Shown here: in pieces, positions 54,672 to 63,900 of the stretch | How the letters are laid out: each line of letters opens with the position of its first letter | Numbering within the stretch: position 1 is the first letter of the stretch | Source: Roseimarinus sediminis | Lineage (GTDB): Bacteria; Bacteroidota; Bacteroidia; Bacteroidales; Prolixibacteraceae | DNA length: 64,000 nucleotides | Direction: 5' to 3' | NCBI RefSeq assembly: GCF_050433125.1 | Contig: NZ_JBNPXV010000001.1 | Span: 124,001-188,000 of the forward strand | Program-made: the position numbers and the translations under genes | Notes under the pieces: generated by a model | The model's input: only the letters and a program-made list of their open reading frames with translations | The model's database searches: none | Told to the model about the DNA's origin: nothing

Positions 54672-54857
54672 TTGTATATGAATAAGATGAAAAAATTTAA
54701 ACTGAATAAACCTTTTGATTGTGCTTTCTATAAACACATTGTTCGACCAGTGGTTTACTTCTTATCGGTTTTTGTCGTGAAGATTACACAGATAAGGCCA
54801 TCTGGTGAAAATGGAAAGAATTCAAACTCCACGCTCTTTTATTGAAATTAAACCCTT

Positions 54858-54865
54858 TATATTTG
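54858..54865 (+). promoter_or_regulatory. -7 promoter element of dcd
   Basis: TATATTTG matches TAnnTTTG and lies 25 bases before the dcd ATG. The -33 region (about 54837, TTTT) is weak. Confidence 0.48.
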
Positions 54866-54890
54866 TCCTGCATTTTTAAAGCATAAACAC

Positions 54891-55412
54891 ATGATTCTTT
54901 CCGGCAAAGAAATTAAAAAACGTTTGAACAAGGATATTTTCATTGAACCTTACAGCCCTGCTCAACTCAATCCCAACAGCTACAACCTGAAGCTGCACAA
55001 TCGCCTGATGGTTTACGATAAAAATGAGCTGGACATGAAAAAGGAAAACACAGCTTCCGAACTGTTTATTCCTGAAGAGGGTTTGTTGCTGGAAACCAAC
55101 AAACTTTACCTGGGCCGCACACTGGAATACACCCGTACCGAAAACCTGGTACCCATGCTCGAAGGGCGTTCGTCCATTGGCCGCCTGGGGATGTTTATTC
55201 ACGTTACTGCCGGTTTTGGCGATGTAGGTTTTGCAGGCTTCTGGACACTCGAAATCTTTTGTGTTCAACCCATCAGGATTTATGCGGGAGTTGAAATTTG
55301 TCAGATCTATTACCACGACCTGCTGGGCGAATACGAAAAATACAAAAGCGGGAAATATCAAAACAACCAGGGCATTCAGCCCAGTTTATTATTTAAAGAC
55401 TTTGAAAAATAG
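54891..55412 (+). CDS. dcd: dCTP deaminase
   Basis: The 173-residue protein shows the dUTPase/dCTP-deaminase fold. Its signature runs through MLEGRSSIGRLGMFIHVTAG and FGDVGFAGFWTLEIFC, where the Glu of FWTLE is the catalytic base, and PNSYNLKLHNRL lies near the start. It deaminates dCTP to dUTP for thymidylate synthesis. A bifunctional dCTP deaminase/dUTPase cannot be excluded. It is followed by yidD. Confidence 0.93.
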   Translation: MILSGKEIKKRLNKDIFIEPYSPAQLNPNSYNLKLHNRLMVYDKNELDMKKENTASELFIPEEGLLLETNKLYLGRTLEYTRTENLVPMLEGRSSIGRLGMFIHVTAGFGDVGFAGFWTLEIFCVQPIRIYAGVEICQIYYHDLLGEYEKYKSGKYQNNQGIQPSLLFKDFEK

Positions 55413-55456
55413 AAAATTGGAAATAGTCCTTGCTCATTAGCAAAGAGATCAATTTA

Positions 55457-55501
55457 CTAATGACTTAATGGCTAGCGACTTAATGACTAGTGACTTAATA
55501 A
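55457..55501. repeat. Three 15-base tandem repeats ending on the yidD start codon
   Basis: Units CTAATGACTTAATGG, CTAGCGACTTAATGA and CTAGTGACTTAATAA are adjacent without spacers. The last A of the third unit is the first base of the yidD ATG. Confidence 0.9.
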
Positions 55502-55794
55502 TGGCGTTTTATAAATTCATATTAAAACTAATCAGTTATCCAATTCTTGCATTGGTGTACTTTTATAAATATGCCATATCACCCCTCACTCCCCCCTCAT
55601 GCAGGCATGTTCCCACCTGTTCAAACTACATGATTGAAGCCATCAAAATCCATGGCCCCTTCAAAGGATTCTGGATGGGACTCCGACGACTGTCGAAATG
55701 CCATCCCTGGGGAACACACGGATACGATCCTGTTCCACCACGAAAAATTAAAACGCAAACAGATCAGGCTGAGAAGAAAACTGATCAGGCATGA
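55501..55794 (+). CDS. yidD: Membrane protein insertion efficiency factor YidD
   Basis: The 97-residue protein has an amphipathic first helix (LKLISYPILALVYFYKYAIS) and the family motif PSCRHVPTCSNYMIEAIKIH, ending HPWGTHGYDPVPP. YidD helps YidC insert inner-membrane proteins. An ATG at 55468 would add 11 residues (ASDLMTSDLI) that are encoded by the tandem repeat, so the ATG at 55501 was chosen. Confidence 0.93.
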   Translation: MAFYKFILKLISYPILALVYFYKYAISPLTPPSCRHVPTCSNYMIEAIKIHGPFKGFWMGLRRLSKCHPWGTHGYDPVPPRKIKTQTDQAEKKTDQA

Positions 55795-55906
55795 TTGCTT
55801 GCAAGACAATCGGCCTGAGAAAGCAAGTTCTTATAAAAACAAAAGAGAAAAATAAAAAACTAAATTTGCAGCACTTTGTTTTTACTTTTTAAAACGTTGA
55901 TCAATT

Positions 55907-56794
55907 ATGTTTAAACCGATCCTTTTTTTACTTGGAGCCTTGTTGCTTTTGGTGGCCTGTAATAATAAGGCAGCCGACAGTGGCACCAACATTACCGTAA
56001 GCATTCCTCCTCAGAAATATTTTATTGAGCAAATAGCCGGCGACTTATTTCAAGTCAATGTGATGCTGGCTCCCGGATCGAGTCCGGCCGATTATGAACC
56101 TACTCCACGGCAGGTCGAAGCGTTGAGTCAGGCAAAATATTACTTCTATGTTGGGCATCTGGGCTTCGAAAAATCGTGGATGAAACGCTTCGACAAAGCG
56201 GCTCCAGGGGTTGAATTTATTTCGTGCAGCAAAGGCATCGACCTGCTCAGAGGCGATGTGGCCCATCATCATCACGAAGATGATCATGGCCACGATCATG
56301 GTGGCACTGATCCACACATCTGGACTTCGCCCGAGAATGTAAAAACCATTTCAAGAAATATAGCCGCTACACTTTCGGCCGACTTTCCCGAACACGCCAC
56401 AAGCTTTGATGAGAACCTTCGTCTTTTCATTGCCCGCATCGACACCCTCGATAATTACATCCGAAGCTCCATTACCGATACCGTTGCGCATTCCTTCATG
56501 ATTTTTCATCCTTCGCTGAGTTATTATGCACGCGATTATCACCTGGAGCAACTTTCGATTGAGTTTGAAGGCAAATCACCCAGCACAGCACACATGAAGA
56601 AAATGATTGATCAGGCTGAAGAAAAGAACATCAATACCATTTTTGTTCAAACTCAGTTCGAAACGACCAAAGCCAATGCCATTGCCAAAGCCATCGGGGC
56701 CAAAGTGGAAACAGTCGATCCGCTTTCGGAAGACTGGCTGAATGAAATGTATGCCATCACACGAAAACTGGAACAATCGTTCAAAGCAGAATGA
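55907..56794 (+). CDS. Zinc/manganese ABC transporter substrate-binding lipoprotein
   Basis: The 295-residue protein has a lipobox (LVAC, Cys18) and the cluster A-I fold of metal-binding proteins (ZnuA/TroA type), with SIPPQKYFIEQIAGD and the metal-site segment TDPHIWTSPENV. Before it is a His/Asp-rich loop (HHHHEDDHGHDHGG) typical of zinc-binding ZnuA proteins. The gene overlaps the ATPase gene by 4 bases (ATGA). Zinc is the likely cargo; manganese is possible. No Zur box was identified. Confidence 0.93.
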   Translation: MFKPILFLLGALLLLVACNNKAADSGTNITVSIPPQKYFIEQIAGDLFQVNVMLAPGSSPADYEPTPRQVEALSQAKYYFYVGHLGFEKSWMKRFDKAAPGVEFISCSKGIDLLRGDVAHHHHEDDHGHDHGGTDPHIWTSPENVKTISRNIAATLSADFPEHATSFDENLRLFIARIDTLDNYIRSSITDTVAHSFMIFHPSLSYYARDYHLEQLSIEFEGKSPSTAHMKKMIDQAEEKNINTIFVQTQFETTKANAIAKAIGAKVETVDPLSEDWLNEMYAITRKLEQSFKAE

Positions 56795-57543
56795 AGCCAT
56801 TGATCGAAATAAAAAATTTAACGGTTCAATACGATGATTACGTCGCACTCGAAAATGTCAACATGCGCATCGACGAGAACGACTTCATTGGTGTTATCGG
56901 GCCCAATGGCGGGGGAAAAACGACCCTGCTCAAAGCCATTCTGGGACTTGTTGAGCCCAGCAGCGGGTCGCTGCTTTTTTCTGAAGCTTTCAACGACCGG
57001 GGCAGTAACATCGGCTACCTTCCACAGGTCAATAAATTTGATCACCGTTTCCCAATTACCGTTTACGAAGTTGTGGTTTCGGGACTTGCACGGCGCAACA
57101 ACTGGCTAAGAGGCTCGCACAAAGCCGACAAAGCCAGAGCGATGGACATGCTTAACGAAATGGGCATCGAACATCTGGCACACAAGCCCATTGGCGAGCT
57201 GTCGGGCGGGCAAATGCAGCGTGTTTTTCTGAGCCGTGCACTGGTCTCATCTCCACGCTTGCTGATTCTCGACGAACCCGACACCTATGTCGACAATAAT
57301 TTTGAAACCGAATTGTATTCGAAACTGGTAGAAGTCAACCAACGCATGGCCATCGTATTGGTTTCGCACGATGTGGGAACCATCAGTGCGCATGTGAAAA
57401 GCATTGCCTGTGTAAATAAGGCGCTGCAATACCACCCGTCGAACATCATATCGCCCGAATTACTGGCATCCTACAATTGTCCGATCCAGATGATCACTCA
57501 TGGCGAAGTGCCCCACACCGTTTTGGGGCCTCATCAACACTAA
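56791..57543 (+). CDS. Metal ABC transporter ATP-binding protein
   Basis: The 250-residue ATPase has Walker A GPNGGGKTTLLKA, Q-loop YLPQVNKFDHRFP, signature LSGGQMQRVFL, Walker B LLILDEPDTYVD and switch His in VLVSHDVGT. The sequence is of the ZnuC/TroB group. It is the middle gene of the operon. Confidence 0.93.
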   Translation: MKPLIEIKNLTVQYDDYVALENVNMRIDENDFIGVIGPNGGGKTTLLKAILGLVEPSSGSLLFSEAFNDRGSNIGYLPQVNKFDHRFPITVYEVVVSGLARRNNWLRGSHKADKARAMDMLNEMGIEHLAHKPIGELSGGQMQRVFLSRALVSSPRLLILDEPDTYVDNNFETELYSKLVEVNQRMAIVLVSHDVGTISAHVKSIACVNKALQYHPSNIISPELLASYNCPIQMITHGEVPHTVLGPHQH

Positions 57544-57564
57544 GTAAACTGTACCCGATAAAGC

Positions 57565-58395
57565 ATGACAGAACTTTTAAAATACGATTTTTTCACCAAT
57601 GCACTGCTGGCTTCCTTTTTAACTGCAATTTCATGCGGAATAACAGGAACATACATTGTTTCGCGACGCATGGTCTTTATAGGAGGTGGCATTACCCACG
57701 CCTCGTTTGGCGGAATCGGAATTGCTTATTTTCTTGGTTTGAACCCTATTTTAGGAGCGGCTGTTTTTGCCGTTCTTTCTGCTTTTGGGATCAATTATTT
57801 CACCCAGCGCGGGAACATCAGACAGGATTCGTCGATTGCCATCTGGTGGTCGCTGGGAATGGCCATTGGTATAATTTTTATTGCCATCACTCCCGGCTAT
57901 GCACCCAACCTCATGAGTTTTCTTTTCGGAAGCATCCTCACCGTAAATGCCGGTGATTTGATTTTTATGGGGCTGGTATCGCTGATTTTGTTGCTGCTTT
58001 TTACTTTCTTTTTCCGACTGATTGTAAGTGTTGCCTTCGATGAAGAATTTGCACAAACCCGCCAGCTTCCGGTTCAGTGGGTCAATTACATTCTGATGGG
58101 GATGAGTGCCCTGGCCATTGTTGCCAGTATCCGCATTTCAGGAGTTATTCTTGTGCTTTCGTTGCTAACCTTACCACAGGCGACGATCAACCTCTTCACC
58201 AAAAAATTTAAAAATATCATGATTGGTTCTGTAATAACAGGCTTTGTCGGAATGTTCTCCGGGCTGATGCTTTCGTATTACACCAATCTGCCCTCAGGCG
58301 CCACCATCATCCTGGTACTCACCTTGTTTTTTGCTCTGGGAAAAACAGGGCTTATTCTGAAACGCCATCGTTCAGCTGCTTTAACTTTGCACTGA
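57565..58395 (+). CDS. Metal ABC transporter permease
   Basis: The 276-residue protein has about eight membrane helices of the ABC-3 (ZnuB/TroC) family, with conserved GGGITHASFGGIGIAYFLG and VILVLSLLTLPQATINLFTK. It is third in the transporter operon. Its 3' end overlaps the convergent SGNH-like gene by 44 bases. Confidence 0.92.
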   Translation: MTELLKYDFFTNALLASFLTAISCGITGTYIVSRRMVFIGGGITHASFGGIGIAYFLGLNPILGAAVFAVLSAFGINYFTQRGNIRQDSSIAIWWSLGMAIGIIFIAITPGYAPNLMSFLFGSILTVNAGDLIFMGLVSLILLLLFTFFFRLIVSVAFDEEFAQTRQLPVQWVNYILMGMSALAIVASIRISGVILVLSLLTLPQATINLFTKKFKNIMIGSVITGFVGMFSGLMLSYYTNLPSGATIILVLTLFFALGKTGLILKRHRSAALTLH

Positions 58396-59284
58396 TCTCC
58401 CCAGCAACGATCTTCGACAGTTTTTCTGCTGAAGCTGGATCGAGATGACTGCCGTCGTAAGTCGAAAAGGGCCTTCCCTTTAAATCAATCCAAAAGCCAC
58501 CGGCCGCAGTAAAGCTGTTGCTAATTAGGGTTTCGTTGTAGCCCCCCAGAGTGTCGGCCAAAGCGGCCATTGAAACCGTCACGGGCGGCCTGAAGCCAAA
58601 CACCATGATTTCTTTTTGTTTCCATTCTTCAAGCTGAGCAAATAAATCATCCATCAAAACTGAATCAACCTTATACTTCTTATAATCTTTAACATACGAA
58701 GGCAATGCTTCGGTAGTGTCGACCGGAAACTTTTCGGAGCGCACATAGCCGTTGGCAAAGTATTCATTTCGATAATAAGAAGCATCGGGGCTTTGATTCT
58801 TCATGTCAATAAGCTGTTCGGGAGACGTAGGGGTAAACCAATATTTTACCGGATTCAGGTAAAGCCGCTCAATGATCTCTTCGCGCGGACGGGTCAGTTC
58901 CTGCAGGTACTGATCGTTGGCAATGCTGTAGCGCGTAATTGTATTGGCCGAAATACCCATTACGATGATTTTATGCTTTGCCCTGTCGCTGAGTTTTTCT
59001 TCAGCAGCCTTAAACATGCGTCGATTTAAACCGCCGTTTGAGTAGCCAAAATTAAGGATGGAAAAACCGGGAAGGACGGTCTGCATGGCGCGCGGTGAAA
59101 GACCGCGATAAACCCGTGAATCACCCATCAGTACCACATCGTAGCGCGAAGGGGCAAAGGTTTTTTGCGACCAGAAACGTTCTCCCAGATACTTTTCGGC
59201 ATCTTTGGGTAACAACAGACCAAGACCCACCGTCAGGATGGCGGCAATGATCACACTTAGTGTTATGTTGGCCTGCTTTTTCAT
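58352..59284 (-). CDS. SGNH/GDSL-like envelope protein, partner of MBOAT acyltransferase
   Basis: The 310-residue protein has an N-terminal membrane anchor (ITLSVIIAAILTVGLGLLL). The presumed nucleophile is S56 in VVLMGDSRVYRG and a late Asp/His pair lies in YDGSHLDPAS, the layout of DltD/AlgX-like SGNH proteins. It starts with one-base overlap after the MBOAT stop. Such pairs transfer acyl groups (often acetyl) from the cytoplasm to surface glycans. The glycan is unknown. Confidence 0.8.
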   Translation of the reverse strand: MKKQANITLSVIIAAILTVGLGLLLPKDAEKYLGERFWSQKTFAPSRYDVVLMGDSRVYRGLSPRAMQTVLPGFSILNFGYSNGGLNRRMFKAAEEKLSDRAKHKIIVMGISANTITRYSIANDQYLQELTRPREEIIERLYLNPVKYWFTPTSPEQLIDMKNQSPDASYYRNEYFANGYVRSEKFPVDTTEALPSYVKDYKKYKVDSVLMDDLFAQLEEWKQKEIMVFGFRPPVTVSMAALADTLGGYNETLISNSFTAAGGFWIDLKGRPFSTYDGSHLDPASAEKLSKIVAGEISAKLKQLNDGVSE

Positions 59285-60687
59285 TAAAACTGAAAATAAA
59301 TAAACTCACTTCCGGGTCCACGGAAAAATATGATAACTACAATTAAAATGGCATAAAATACCATCTCGGCCAATGGAGGTACTTTTCTGAAGTATTTGTC
59401 AAGCCTGAGCGCGGCAAACAACTCGCGAACCAGCATCAGCGAAATAAATATACTTCCATTGAGGCCCCAGTTAAAAGCAAAAGTTCCTTGAAACGAGAAC
59501 ATGACTTTCACAATTTCCCAGGCCTGATCGATGGAGTTGGCCCGGAAAAAAACCCAGGCAACCAGCACCTGCACCGTTACGAAAAACCAGCCAAACAAGT
59601 TCGTCAGGCGGTTACGACCTATCAGTCGATCCCAGCCTGTGATGCGCTCGAAGCTTGAAAAGAATGCATGAATTCCGCCCCAGGCAACAAAAGTCCAGGC
59701 AGCTCCGTGCCATAAGCCCGAAACCAGCATGGTGATCCATAAATTGACATAGCCACGAAACCGGCCTTTTCGGTTTCCGCCCAAAGGAATATAAAGGTAA
59801 TCGCGAAACCAGGTAGAAAGAGAAATGTGCCAGCGTGACCAGAATTCGCGCATACTCCGCGAAATATAGGGATGATTAAAATTATCGGGGAAATCGTAGC
59901 CCATCCATCGGGCCAGGCCACGTGCAATATCGCTGTAACCTGCAAAATCGCAGTAAATCTGTAACGCAAAGGCAATCATCACCCCCCACCAGTACATCGA
60001 CGACTCATTGATTCCCGGCGCACTAAAGGCACTGACCACCAGCGGGGCCAGGTTGTCGGCAATGACCATCTTTTTAAAATACCCCCTTACAATGAGCTGG
60101 AAACCCGCCCAGCGTTCGGCTGCCGACACCTTCGTTTGTTTCAGCATTTGAGGCAGCATAGTACTTGCCCGAACAATGGGGCCGGCAACCAACTGCGGAA
60201 ACATCGACAGATAAGCGAAAAAATGGATCAGGCTTCGGGTTGGTTTGATTTTTTCACGGTACACGTCAAAGGTGTAACTCATGCTTTGGAAGGTGTAAAA
60301 ACTAATTCCGACGGGAGTTACCAAAAAGAAATCGGGGGTTGCTCCCAATAAGGAATTTCCACCGCTTAATCCCAGCAGCGAATCGATATTTTGTGCAATG
60401 AAGCCCGAATATTTAAAGACTGAAAGTGATCCGATATTGGCAATGATGGAAAGAACAAAAAACAACTTTCTCCTTCGACGATAGTGTTGCATGCCCAATG
60501 CCGCCAAAAAATCGATCATTCCACTAAACAGAATAAGGAAAAGAAAACGCCAGTCCCACCATCCATAAAAGAAAAACGAAGCGACAGTTAACCACAAAAG
60601 GCGTCCCTTCACGTTTTTGCCTATGACTTTCGAGACCGTGAAAAACAGCAGTGCAAAAAGTACAAATATGAGTGAATTAAAAAGCAC
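59284..60687 (-). CDS. MBOAT family O-acyltransferase
   Basis: The 467-residue membrane protein has about ten helices and the MBOAT signature. GYSDIARGLARWMGYDFPDN is followed by FWSRWHISLSTWFRDYLYIP and by the catalytic His in VSGLWHGAAWTFVAWGGIH. It resembles AlgI/DltB-type transporters of acyl groups. It is operonic with the SGNH-like gene. Confidence 0.92.
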   Translation of the reverse strand: MLFNSLIFVLFALLFFTVSKVIGKNVKGRLLWLTVASFFFYGWWDWRFLFLILFSGMIDFLAALGMQHYRRRRKLFFVLSIIANIGSLSVFKYSGFIAQNIDSLLGLSGGNSLLGATPDFFLVTPVGISFYTFQSMSYTFDVYREKIKPTRSLIHFFAYLSMFPQLVAGPIVRASTMLPQMLKQTKVSAAERWAGFQLIVRGYFKKMVIADNLAPLVVSAFSAPGINESSMYWWGVMIAFALQIYCDFAGYSDIARGLARWMGYDFPDNFNHPYISRSMREFWSRWHISLSTWFRDYLYIPLGGNRKGRFRGYVNLWITMLVSGLWHGAAWTFVAWGGIHAFFSSFERITGWDRLIGRNRLTNLFGWFFVTVQVLVAWVFFRANSIDQAWEIVKVMFSFQGTFAFNWGLNGSIFISLMLVRELFAALRLDKYFRKVPPLAEMVFYAILIVVIIFFRGPGSEFIYFQF

Positions 60688-60830
60688 ACGCTAAAATAGA
60701 AATTTATCGTCTACAGCACTTCAATTTACAGGAATAGAACATGCAGGTTCTGAAGAAAAGATTCAGTACATCGGGTGAACTTTGCTATTTTACAAATAAC
60801 TTTTCTTCTGAAGCCCTCTTCTCTTACCTG

Positions 60831-62306
60831 CTATTTCTTAAGCTCCCACTCAAAACCATCTTTTGTGTCCTTGATTACGAAGCCAAGTGCTGCCAAATCA
60901 TCCCTGATTTTATCTGAAAGTGCCCAATTTTTATTGGCTTTCGCTTCTACACGCAGCTGAAGCAACATTTCAACCAGTTCATCAAGCAGGTGCTGCTTGC
61001 TGCTTTCAGCAGCTGCTTCGCTTTGTAGCCCGAGTATGTCGAAAACAAAATTGTGAAAAAGCTGCTTCAGTTGCTCCAGGTCTGCTTCATTAATGGTTGC
61101 TTTGCCATCGTTGAGGCTATTAATGATGCGCACCCCGTCGAATAGATGTGCGATTACAATTGGTGAATTAAAATCGTCGTTCATGGCTGCATAACAAGCA
61201 GCTTGCAAAGGTGCCACATCGACCGATGACTCTTTTCCCGGCTTTATTGAATCGAGCAAACCAACTGCCCTGAGCAGGCGTTGCAAACCTTTTTCGGCTG
61301 CCTGCAGGGCCTCATTTGAAAAATCGAGCGTACTGCGGTAATGTGCCTGCAACATGAAAAAGCGAATTACCATGGGCGAGTAAGCCTGCTCAAGCAAGGC
61401 ATGCTTTCCGTTGAAAAATTCATCCAGAAGAATGAAGTTTCCAAGCGACTTGCCCATTTTCTGCCCGTTAATGGTAATCATATTGTTGTGCATCCAATAG
61501 TTAACGCTTTCGTGTCCCAGCGAAGCACAACTCTGCGCCACTTCGGCTTCGTGGTGAGGGAACATTAAATCCATTCCACCTCCGTGAATGTCGAAACGTT
61601 CGCCCAGGTATTTGGTACTCATGGCCACACATTCGGTATGCCAGCCCGGGAAACCATCGCTCCACGGTGACGGCCAGCGCATAAGATGTTCCCCGCTTGC
61701 TTTCTTCCAAACAGCAAAATCGAGCGATGAATGCTTTTCGTCCTGACCATCGAGCTCACGCGTGTTGGTCAAAAGATCCTCAATTTTCCGTCCCGACAAT
61801 TTTCCATATTCATAGTCAGCGGCATATTTATTGACATCAAAATAGACCGAACCATTGCTTTCGTAAGCATATCCCTTTTTCAGGAGGGTGCTTACCACTT
61901 CAATCTGCTCGATAATGTGCCCGGTTGCTGTTGGCTCGATACTGGGTGGAAGCACATTGAGCTGCAACATGTTCCGCCTGTAACTATTGGTGTAGGTTTG
62001 CACTACTTCCATTGGTTCAAGTTGTTCCAACCTGGCTTTCTGCCCGATTTTATCTTCTCCCTCGTCGGCATCGGCCACCAGGTGCCCCACATCAGTTATG
62101 TTGCGCACATAGCGTACCTTATATCCCAGGTGAAGAAAATAGCGATGAACCAAATCGAAGGTAATCGCTGGTCGCGAATGTCCCAGGTGGGCATGACCGT
62201 ATACGGTAGGGCCACAAACATACATTCCCACAAAACCAGGGGTAACGGGTTCGAAGCGTTCTTTTTTACCACTGAGTGTATTGTAAATCAGAATTTGCTG
62301 TTCCAT
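60831..62306 (-). CDS. cysS: Cysteinyl-tRNA synthetase
   Basis: The 491-residue class I synthetase charges tRNA-Cys. The signature YVCGPTVYGHAHLGHSR is the CysS form of HIGH, and KMGKSLGNF is the KMSKS loop. The zinc-site region is present (Cys in the first motif, WHTECVAMS, HHEAEVAQS). The start at 62306 gives the usual beginning EQQILIYNTLSGKKE; a longer frame adds 16 unlikely residues. Confidence 0.95.
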   Translation of the reverse strand: MEQQILIYNTLSGKKERFEPVTPGFVGMYVCGPTVYGHAHLGHSRPAITFDLVHRYFLHLGYKVRYVRNITDVGHLVADADEGEDKIGQKARLEQLEPMEVVQTYTNSYRRNMLQLNVLPPSIEPTATGHIIEQIEVVSTLLKKGYAYESNGSVYFDVNKYAADYEYGKLSGRKIEDLLTNTRELDGQDEKHSSLDFAVWKKASGEHLMRWPSPWSDGFPGWHTECVAMSTKYLGERFDIHGGGMDLMFPHHEAEVAQSCASLGHESVNYWMHNNMITINGQKMGKSLGNFILLDEFFNGKHALLEQAYSPMVIRFFMLQAHYRSTLDFSNEALQAAEKGLQRLLRAVGLLDSIKPGKESSVDVAPLQAACYAAMNDDFNSPIVIAHLFDGVRIINSLNDGKATINEADLEQLKQLFHNFVFDILGLQSEAAAESSKQHLLDELVEMLLQLRVEAKANKNWALSDKIRDDLAALGFVIKDTKDGFEWELKK

Positions 62307-62571
62307 AGTGCAAAATATATTGTGTGGCAAAGTTAATAAATCTGAACAATCCATGAGGGCTGCAGCTTTAATCAGACAAAAATATTAAGAAGGAGATCTT
62401 TTTTTGAATTATTTAAGTATTTGCTGGTTTAATAACTACATTTTGAAATTTCATCACAACAAAAGCCACATTCATCAAAATAATATTTCAAGTATAACAA
62501 CAGACCACCTGTCCATCTTCTGATTATCAGTATATTTATTACCAAAAACCAACATCAGCCAACCGTTACAA

Positions 62572-63570
62572 ATGCATGATTTAAAAAGCTATTCTTTTGC
62601 TTCTTTTCATAACCCGCTACATGCAAAGAAAACCGGAAAATCCGGCTTCTTTGTAATGCTTGCGATATTGCTGCTATTTGTTGGTCTTCCCAGTTTACAT
62701 GGCCAGGAAAACAATTTCAGATTAAAATCGATCGACGAAATTCCGCTGACTGAAGTATCGGCCTTAATGGAGCTTTTTTATGCCTGCGATGGAGAACAAT
62801 GGATCGACAAGCGAAACTGGCTGCAATCTGAAACACCGTCCTCGTGGTATGGCATTACGGTAATGAATGGTCATGTAAGTGCCATCGATCTGTGTTCGAA
62901 CAACCTGAGTGGCACCCTTCCCGAGTCACTTAATAACCTGACTCATCTAAAAGCCCTTTATTTGTACAATAACAAAATTGAAGGCAGCATTCCTTCATCA
63001 CTTTTTGAGATCACCACTTTACAAAGAATCAACCTTTCAAACAATAATTTCAGTGCTAACTTACCGCTCAATATGGGTGATGCCATCGCGCTCGAAGAAC
63101 TTATCATCTGCTTCAATAACATCGAAGGCGAAATTCCTGAATCGATCGGCAATCTGAAACTATTAAGTGGTTTATCGTTATCGCACAACCGCCTTACGGG
63201 TAACATTCCGGAGGGTTTATGCCAATTACCCAAACTGACATTGCTATCGCTCTCCAACAACTATCTCGAAGGTAAAATTCCCTGCCAGCTTGAAAATCTG
63301 AGCCAACTGCAGCTCATCAACCTGGCGAATAACAACCTTAGCGGAAGCATTCCGGAACAAATAGGAAAGGTAAACTCTCTGGTGATGATCAACCTGAGTC
63401 ACAACCAGATTGATGGTTCAATCCCTGAATCGATCACGCTGCTCAACAATTTGCGTTATTTGAATCTGGCACACAACAAACTCGACGGAAATTTACCTCA
63501 CTCAATCAACAACATGAACAGCCTGCGCGCGCTGTTTATCGAAAACAACCGCCTTTCGTATTCCCAATAA
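62572..63570 (+). CDS. Secreted plant-type leucine-rich-repeat protein
   Basis: The 332-residue protein has a late N-terminal signal (FFVMLAILLLFVGLPSLHGQ). A cap follows (SALMELFYACDGEQWIDKRN) and then about nine 24-residue repeats of the plant type, LxLxxNxLxGxIPxx (for example SLSHNRLTGNIPEGLCQLPK and NLANNNLSGSIPEQIGKVNS). There is no sorting tag or further domain. Bacteroidota LRR proteins of this kind are usually surface exposed and may bind proteins or glycans. Binding partner unknown. Confidence 0.88.
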   Translation: MHDLKSYSFASFHNPLHAKKTGKSGFFVMLAILLLFVGLPSLHGQENNFRLKSIDEIPLTEVSALMELFYACDGEQWIDKRNWLQSETPSSWYGITVMNGHVSAIDLCSNNLSGTLPESLNNLTHLKALYLYNNKIEGSIPSSLFEITTLQRINLSNNNFSANLPLNMGDAIALEELIICFNNIEGEIPESIGNLKLLSGLSLSHNRLTGNIPEGLCQLPKLTLLSLSNNYLEGKIPCQLENLSQLQLINLANNNLSGSIPEQIGKVNSLVMINLSHNQIDGSIPESITLLNNLRYLNLAHNKLDGNLPHSINNMNSLRALFIENNRLSYSQ

Positions 63571-63606
63571 AGCTTATTCATATTCATTTTACATTAATCC
63601 GCCTTG

Positions 63607-63637
63607 TTTGAAATCAGCTAAATAGCTGTTACTTTTA
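63607..63637 (+). promoter_or_regulatory. Promoter of the SAM riboswitch transcript
   Basis: TTTG at 63607-63610 and TACTTTTA at 63630-63637 (one mismatch to TAnnTTTG) are 19 bases apart, the right spacing. Transcription would begin at about 63644, 20 bases before the riboswitch. Confidence 0.62.
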
Positions 63638-63663
63638 CCGCCGTTAAACACTTCAAGCGATAT

Positions 63664-63763
63664 AATTATTGAGAAGTGGTTAGAGAACGGGCTCATCGAT
63701 CCACTGGCAACCTATCGCTGCGATAAGGTGCCAATACCCGGCCGTAAAAACGGAATAATAATT
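63664..63763 (+). promoter_or_regulatory. SAM-I (S-box)-type riboswitch
   Basis: The core CACTGGCAACC, the P3 hairpin (CCTATCG/CGATAAGG), and AAGGTGCCAATACCC match the SAM-I core. P1 can form between AATTATT (63664-63670) and AATAATT (63757-63763), P2 between AGTGG and CCACT, and a small hairpin CCGT/ACGG lies before P1 closes. The downstream gene is a sulfur amino acid gene, in line with SAM control. A hairpin at about 63818-63834 (AATGCT/AGCATT) may belong to the expression platform. Confidence 0.78.
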
Positions 63764-63900
63764 TAGTATGATACAAATCACACGGATACTTTATAGTCTG
63801 TTATTGTTGCCAGAGAAATGCTGTTTTAGCATTCAACCCTTGCTGCGCATTACTGTAAAGCAATGGTTAGCAAACATTTTTAGCAGGTAAATTTTCAATT

